DNA of 64,000 nt from Ulvibacterium marinum. GTDB lineage: Bacteria > Bacteroidota > Bacteroidia > Flavobacteriales > Flavobacteriaceae. The notes beneath the pieces are model-generated. The model was not told where the DNA came from, did no database searches, and saw nothing but the letters and a program-made list of their open reading frames with translations. The translations under genes and the position numbers were made by a program. The stretch covers positions 253,859-317,858 of the forward strand of contig NZ_RBCJ01000003.1 of assembly GCF_003626755.1 (NCBI RefSeq), written 5' to 3'. Of the stretch, positions 62,301 to 64,000 are shown piece by piece; the stretch's first letter is position 1, and each line of letters begins with the position of its first letter.

Positions 62301-64000
62301 TACCAATCTACGGTTTCTCCTGGATTTACGGTCGCCGTTAAGGCGGGAATTGCACTTCCGACGCAGTAACTTTGGTCACCACCGCTTATTGGTACGTTCA
62401 CTATAGGACAACTACAGTCAGGTGCTGTGATATTTAAGGTGGCAACACAACTATTGGCATCGGTCAAGGTCAAAGTGATATCGGTTCCTGCCGCCACATT
62501 GGTAATCGACCAGATATTTCCTGAGGTGTTGGAAACGTTACCGAAAGTGCTGCTTACTGTTCCGGTACTCACCGTTACTTCTAATGAATAGGTTGTAAGG
62601 TCTGGAGAGCATGTCGCCGGGCCGGATATTGAAAAAGTGGGCAAAACATTTACCGTAATAAGGGGCGACTGGTTCAACGTTGCCGTACTACATCCAATGC
62701 TGGAAGCCTCTACACTATATGTGCCTGTAGCCAGTTGTGGGTGTCGGGCAGGTATAGTAAGCAGTAAATCTCCTCCTGTACCTGTTCCCGTTACCACAGG
62801 ACTAAGGGGGACGCCAGATTGTAGAAGCTGATAGGTGACCCCTACTTGCGAATTGGATATAGTAACTGTTGCGGCATCGCCTTCACAAACCGTATCTCCG
62901 GTCACGTTCAAAGATATGTCCGGATTACCATTGATAAATGAAAAGGGGTCAACAAGCGTGCCACCACAACCTGGGAGGCCGTTGGTTACAAACACTTGGT
63001 AATCCGTACCTCCGGGAGGAACATTTAAGGGAGGAATGTTTATTGAAAGATCACCACCGTTTCCTATACCGGTCAGGGCAGGGATAAAGGAAATACCGTT
63101 CTGGTCCCGCACCTCGTACGTAAGGCCAAGGGTGGTATTGGCAATAGTGGTGCTGTATGGCCCGGGATTCAAACAGAGGTCTATATCAGATGTGGTAAGA
63201 TTTAGATCAAATACACAACAATTGGGTGCAGTTCCTGCTACGTTAAGTGTATTGCAACTATTGGCGTCCGTAAAATCTATGCTGTAGTCAGTCCCTGCCG
63301 GAATTGGATCGGAGGTCCATGTATTTCCCGCAAAAATACCGGGTGCCCCCGTGCCTATGGCATTATACGGGCCGGTTCCGGCCACTTCCACAACAAGGGT
63401 ATATTCGGTTCCAAGAAGATTACAACTAGGGGTTTCAGTCCCTACTTGAACAATTTCCGGATGGACCGTAATTGTAATATCATTGGTATTTATCGGTGCT
63501 GTTGGACAAAATGCCGGTTTTATGGCGTAGCTAGCCGTATAGGTGGTGGTGGCATTGGTTGTTACCGTTACCGGAGTACCCAAACCTACGGTGTTGCCCA
63601 GATTATCGGTCCAGGTAATATCAAAAATACTCGTTGGCAAGTTTATGGATAATTCCACGTCGCCTCCGGGAGCGCATATGGGATTATTATCTGCCGTTAT
63701 TGTGGTTGTTATGGGAGCGAGTATCAAATTTACATTCAGATCAACACCATCACAGGGTGTAGTTATTCGAACTAAGTAATTCCCGGCGGTGACATTTTCA
63801 AAAAGATGGCTGGTCATGGAAGGGTCTGTTTCAACATAGGTCATTACGGGGTTGACCAAATCTGAAGTCGCAAACAACTCATAGTTTATAGGATAGGTGG
63901 GGGTTCCACCTGTGATTTCGGTAAAGATGATTCCGGTACTGGGATCGGTAAAATCGCAGAATGCCCCTGCGGTAGCTGCGGTTATACTTTGGAAAGGCGC
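59357..64000 (-). CDS. Giant T9SS adhesin with type B (gliding-associated) C-terminal domain, 5' end outside window
   Basis: The frame is open from 64000 to the stop at 59357 (about 1547 residues visible) and has no start in the window, so the protein is longer. From the right: an SprB-repeat-like segment (EITGGTPTYPINYELF), Ig/PKD-like modules, near-identical 163-residue repeats (SGGDQSYCxGSAIPALT ... TLTDANSCVATSTVTAPNC), a duplicated GPYNAxGxG ... SNTWTSDPIPAGTDYSI module, three HYR-like modules (DTTDPVFVETLP; ATDNCGTA), and a C-terminal type B sorting domain (residues encoded 59357-59680; FPNNQVEIFNRWGVKVFE, LPTGTYFYIV). Cysteines occur regularly. It is secreted by the T9SS with the adjacent SprF-like protein, likely as a cell-surface adhesin. 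Confidence 0.93.
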   Translation of the reverse strand, partial: APFQSITAATAGAFCDFTDPSTGIIFTEITGGTPTYPINYELFATSDLVNPVMTYVETDPSMTSHLFENVTAGNYLVRITTPCDGVDLNVNLILAPITTTITADNNPICAPGGDVELSINLPTSIFDITWTDNLGNTVGLGTPVTVTTNATTTYTASYAIKPAFCPTAPINTNDITITVHPEIVQVGTETPSCNLLGTEYTLVVEVAGTGPYNAIGTGAPGIFAGNTWTSDPIPAGTDYSIDFTDANSCNTLNVAGTAPNCCVFDLNLTTSDIDLCLNPGPYSTTIANTTLGLTYEVRDQNGISFIPALTGIGNGGDLSINIPPLNVPPGGTDYQVFVTNGLPGCGGTLVDPFSFINGNPDISLNVTGDTVCEGDAATVTISNSQVGVTYQLLQSGVPLSPVVTGTGTGGDLLLTIPARHPQLATGTYSVEASSIGCSTATLNQSPLITVNVLPTFSISGPATCSPDLTTYSLEVTVSTGTVSSTFGNVSNTSGNIWSITNVAAGTDITLTLTDANSCVATLNITAPDCSCPIVNVPISGGDQSYCVGSAIPALTATVNPGETVDWYGTPTGGTPLQSGSTSYTPTSPGSYYAEARNAINNCISTSRTQITLTENALPLIAPAPATCSLDLLTYSLNVSVSSGTLSSSVGTVTNISPILWSITDVPAGTDILLTLTDANSCVATSTVTAPNCSCPVVNVPISGGDQSYCAGSAIPALTATVNPGETVDWYGTPTGGTPLLSGNTTFNPTAPGTYYAETRDTVNNCTSPTRTPIQLTENALPLITPAPATCSLDLLTYSLNVSVSSGTLNSSVGTITNISPILWSITDVPAGTDILLTLTDANSCVATSTVTAPNCSCPVVNVPTSGGDQSYCVGSAIPALTATVNPGETVDWYGTPTGGTPLLSGNTTYNPTAPGTYYAETRDTVNNCTSATRTPIQLIENVLPIVTFNDPANICVDASVLDLTAFVNPIGGNFIGTGVAGNNFDPATAGTGTHTLTYEFTDANGCTSSDTADITVTALLAQTGTATTSCALDGQSYILTVELNGTGPYNATGNGTPGTFASNTWTSDPIPAGTDYSIDFTDANGCNTVTVADVAPICCVFEVTCPTFPATTVECYEDIPTVTALTEIEFEALGNADGIIGNIPCGIIEITAANTPDTGNCNMAVIRTYTVTEYEDTNSNGIRDFGENTVLNTLDCTQNITVQDTTDPVFVGTLPIDITVECDAVPAPETLTATDNCGTAIVTFVETRTDGSCVSDYSLERTWTATDECGLTTTHTQTIAVQDTTDPVFVETLPTDFTMECDTNLPIAETLTAMDNCGTATVTFSEEILNSGCAGNYTVLRTWEATDACGNETVHEQMITVEDTSAPVFVEALPQNGFAECDAIPEAAVLTATDNCGTATVDFTETEVPGNCSSEYSIVRTWTATDDCGNETSHTQTVQLTCPVRIYNAVSANNNLQNDIFLLEGIDCFPNNQVEIFNRWGVKVFETNGYDNQNKVFKGYSEGRLTVAPNEKLPTGTYFYIVQYESPNNGESRTIQQSGYLYLTSDN
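59676..60400 (-). repeat. Three HYR-like tandem repeats (about 240 bp each) in the adhesin gene
   Basis: Each unit runs DTxxPVFVxxLP ... ECD ... LTAxDNCGTAxVxF ... C ... YxxxRTWxATDxCG ... THxQ. Three copies precede the type B domain. The protein is well conserved between units but the DNA is more diverged than in the 489-bp repeat, so this expansion is older. Confidence 0.82.
61180..62640 (-). repeat. 489-bp tandem repeats in the adhesin gene
   Basis: The DNA repeats with a period of exactly 489 bp (163 codons): the segment at 61421, 61910 and about 62399 aligns at this offset, and long stretches are almost identical at base level. There are two complete units plus a partial unit at each end (the upstream edge has a diverged second half, the downstream edge only the first half). 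Each unit holds one SGGDQSYC ... YYAETRD module and one PATCSLDLLTYSLNV ... TLTDANSCVATSTV module. Confidence 0.9.

Noticed and set aside
1-64000. CRISPR arrays, insertion sequences, prophage or integrative elements
   Set aside because: No short regularly spaced direct repeats, transposase, integrase or phage structural genes were seen. The only tandem repeats are in-frame within the adhesin gene.

Overview
The window is chromosomal DNA from a member of the Flavobacteriaceae (phylum Bacteroidetes), probably a marine one. The evidence is type IX secretion (T9SS) proteins (a PorP/SprF-like protein, a giant adhesin with a type B C-terminal domain, a tiny type A sorting-domain protein), DUF4249 lipoproteins beside TonB-dependent receptors, a GT117/DUF2723 membrane protein, paired ExbD proteins with a flavobacterial insert, and promoters of the Bacteroidetes type (TTTG, about 19 bases, TAnnTTTG). 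Shine-Dalgarno sequences are generally absent. I cannot resolve the genus. I see no insertion sequence, prophage, CRISPR array or integrase; most of the window looks like vertically inherited core genome.

Layout. 1-2.4 kb: a PIG-L deacetylase lipoprotein cut by the left edge, a class C beta-lactamase-like lipoprotein and a small beta-barrel protein. 2.5-7.5 kb: 2-oxoglutarate dehydrogenase E1 and E2 with an M23 peptidase-like gene between them. 7.6-9.9 kb: retropepsin-like protease, TatD, type I asparaginase. 9.98 kb: tRNA-Ser(GGA). 10.3-14.4 kb: an ExbB/ExbD energy-transduction cluster with an outer-membrane barrel and a third ExbD. 14.4-21.9 kb (minus strand): membrane protein, RpoN, AsnS, an MMPL/RND exporter, Frr, PyrH. 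22-30 kb (plus strand): M61 peptidase, TonB receptor, then an ECF sigma / HEAT-repeat anti-sigma / DUF4097 x2 module. 30-33.2 kb (minus): Tsf, an unusually extended S2, S9, L13. 33.5-40.2 kb (plus): lipocalin-like lipoprotein, three tandem DUF4249 lipoproteins and a TonB receptor. 40.2-50.5 kb: mini T9SS protein, PolA, Tat-exported asparaginase, CutC, phosphoesterase, a thioredoxin fold without cysteines, and GT117. 50.8 kb: tRNA-Gln(TTG). 51.2-54.4 kb: an ECF42-like sigma factor with two DGPF/YCII proteins and exported VOC and DinB proteins. 54.6-64 kb (minus): LytTR regulator, pseudo-receiver, unknown protein, OmpA/PD40 protein, SprF-like protein and a giant repeat-rich T9SS adhesin that runs off the right edge.

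The most interesting observation is in the ECF42-like locus. The same two-part box, GTCCCCATT followed by TGTYT at identical spacing (GTCCCC, 16 bases, TGT), lies upstream of three separate transcription units: YCII-sigma, the divergent DGPF gene, and VOC-DinB. It is not a canonical vegetative flavobacterial promoter and is a good candidate for the promoter read by this sigma factor, which would define a compact regulon including two exported enzymes. Other items worth a second look are the 3:1 DUF4249/TonB-receptor locus, the S2 protein with a fused helix-hairpin-helix tail and a structured leader, the adhesin operon with 489-bp internal repeats next to a pseudo-receiver, and the M23-like gene inside the odhA-odhB operon.
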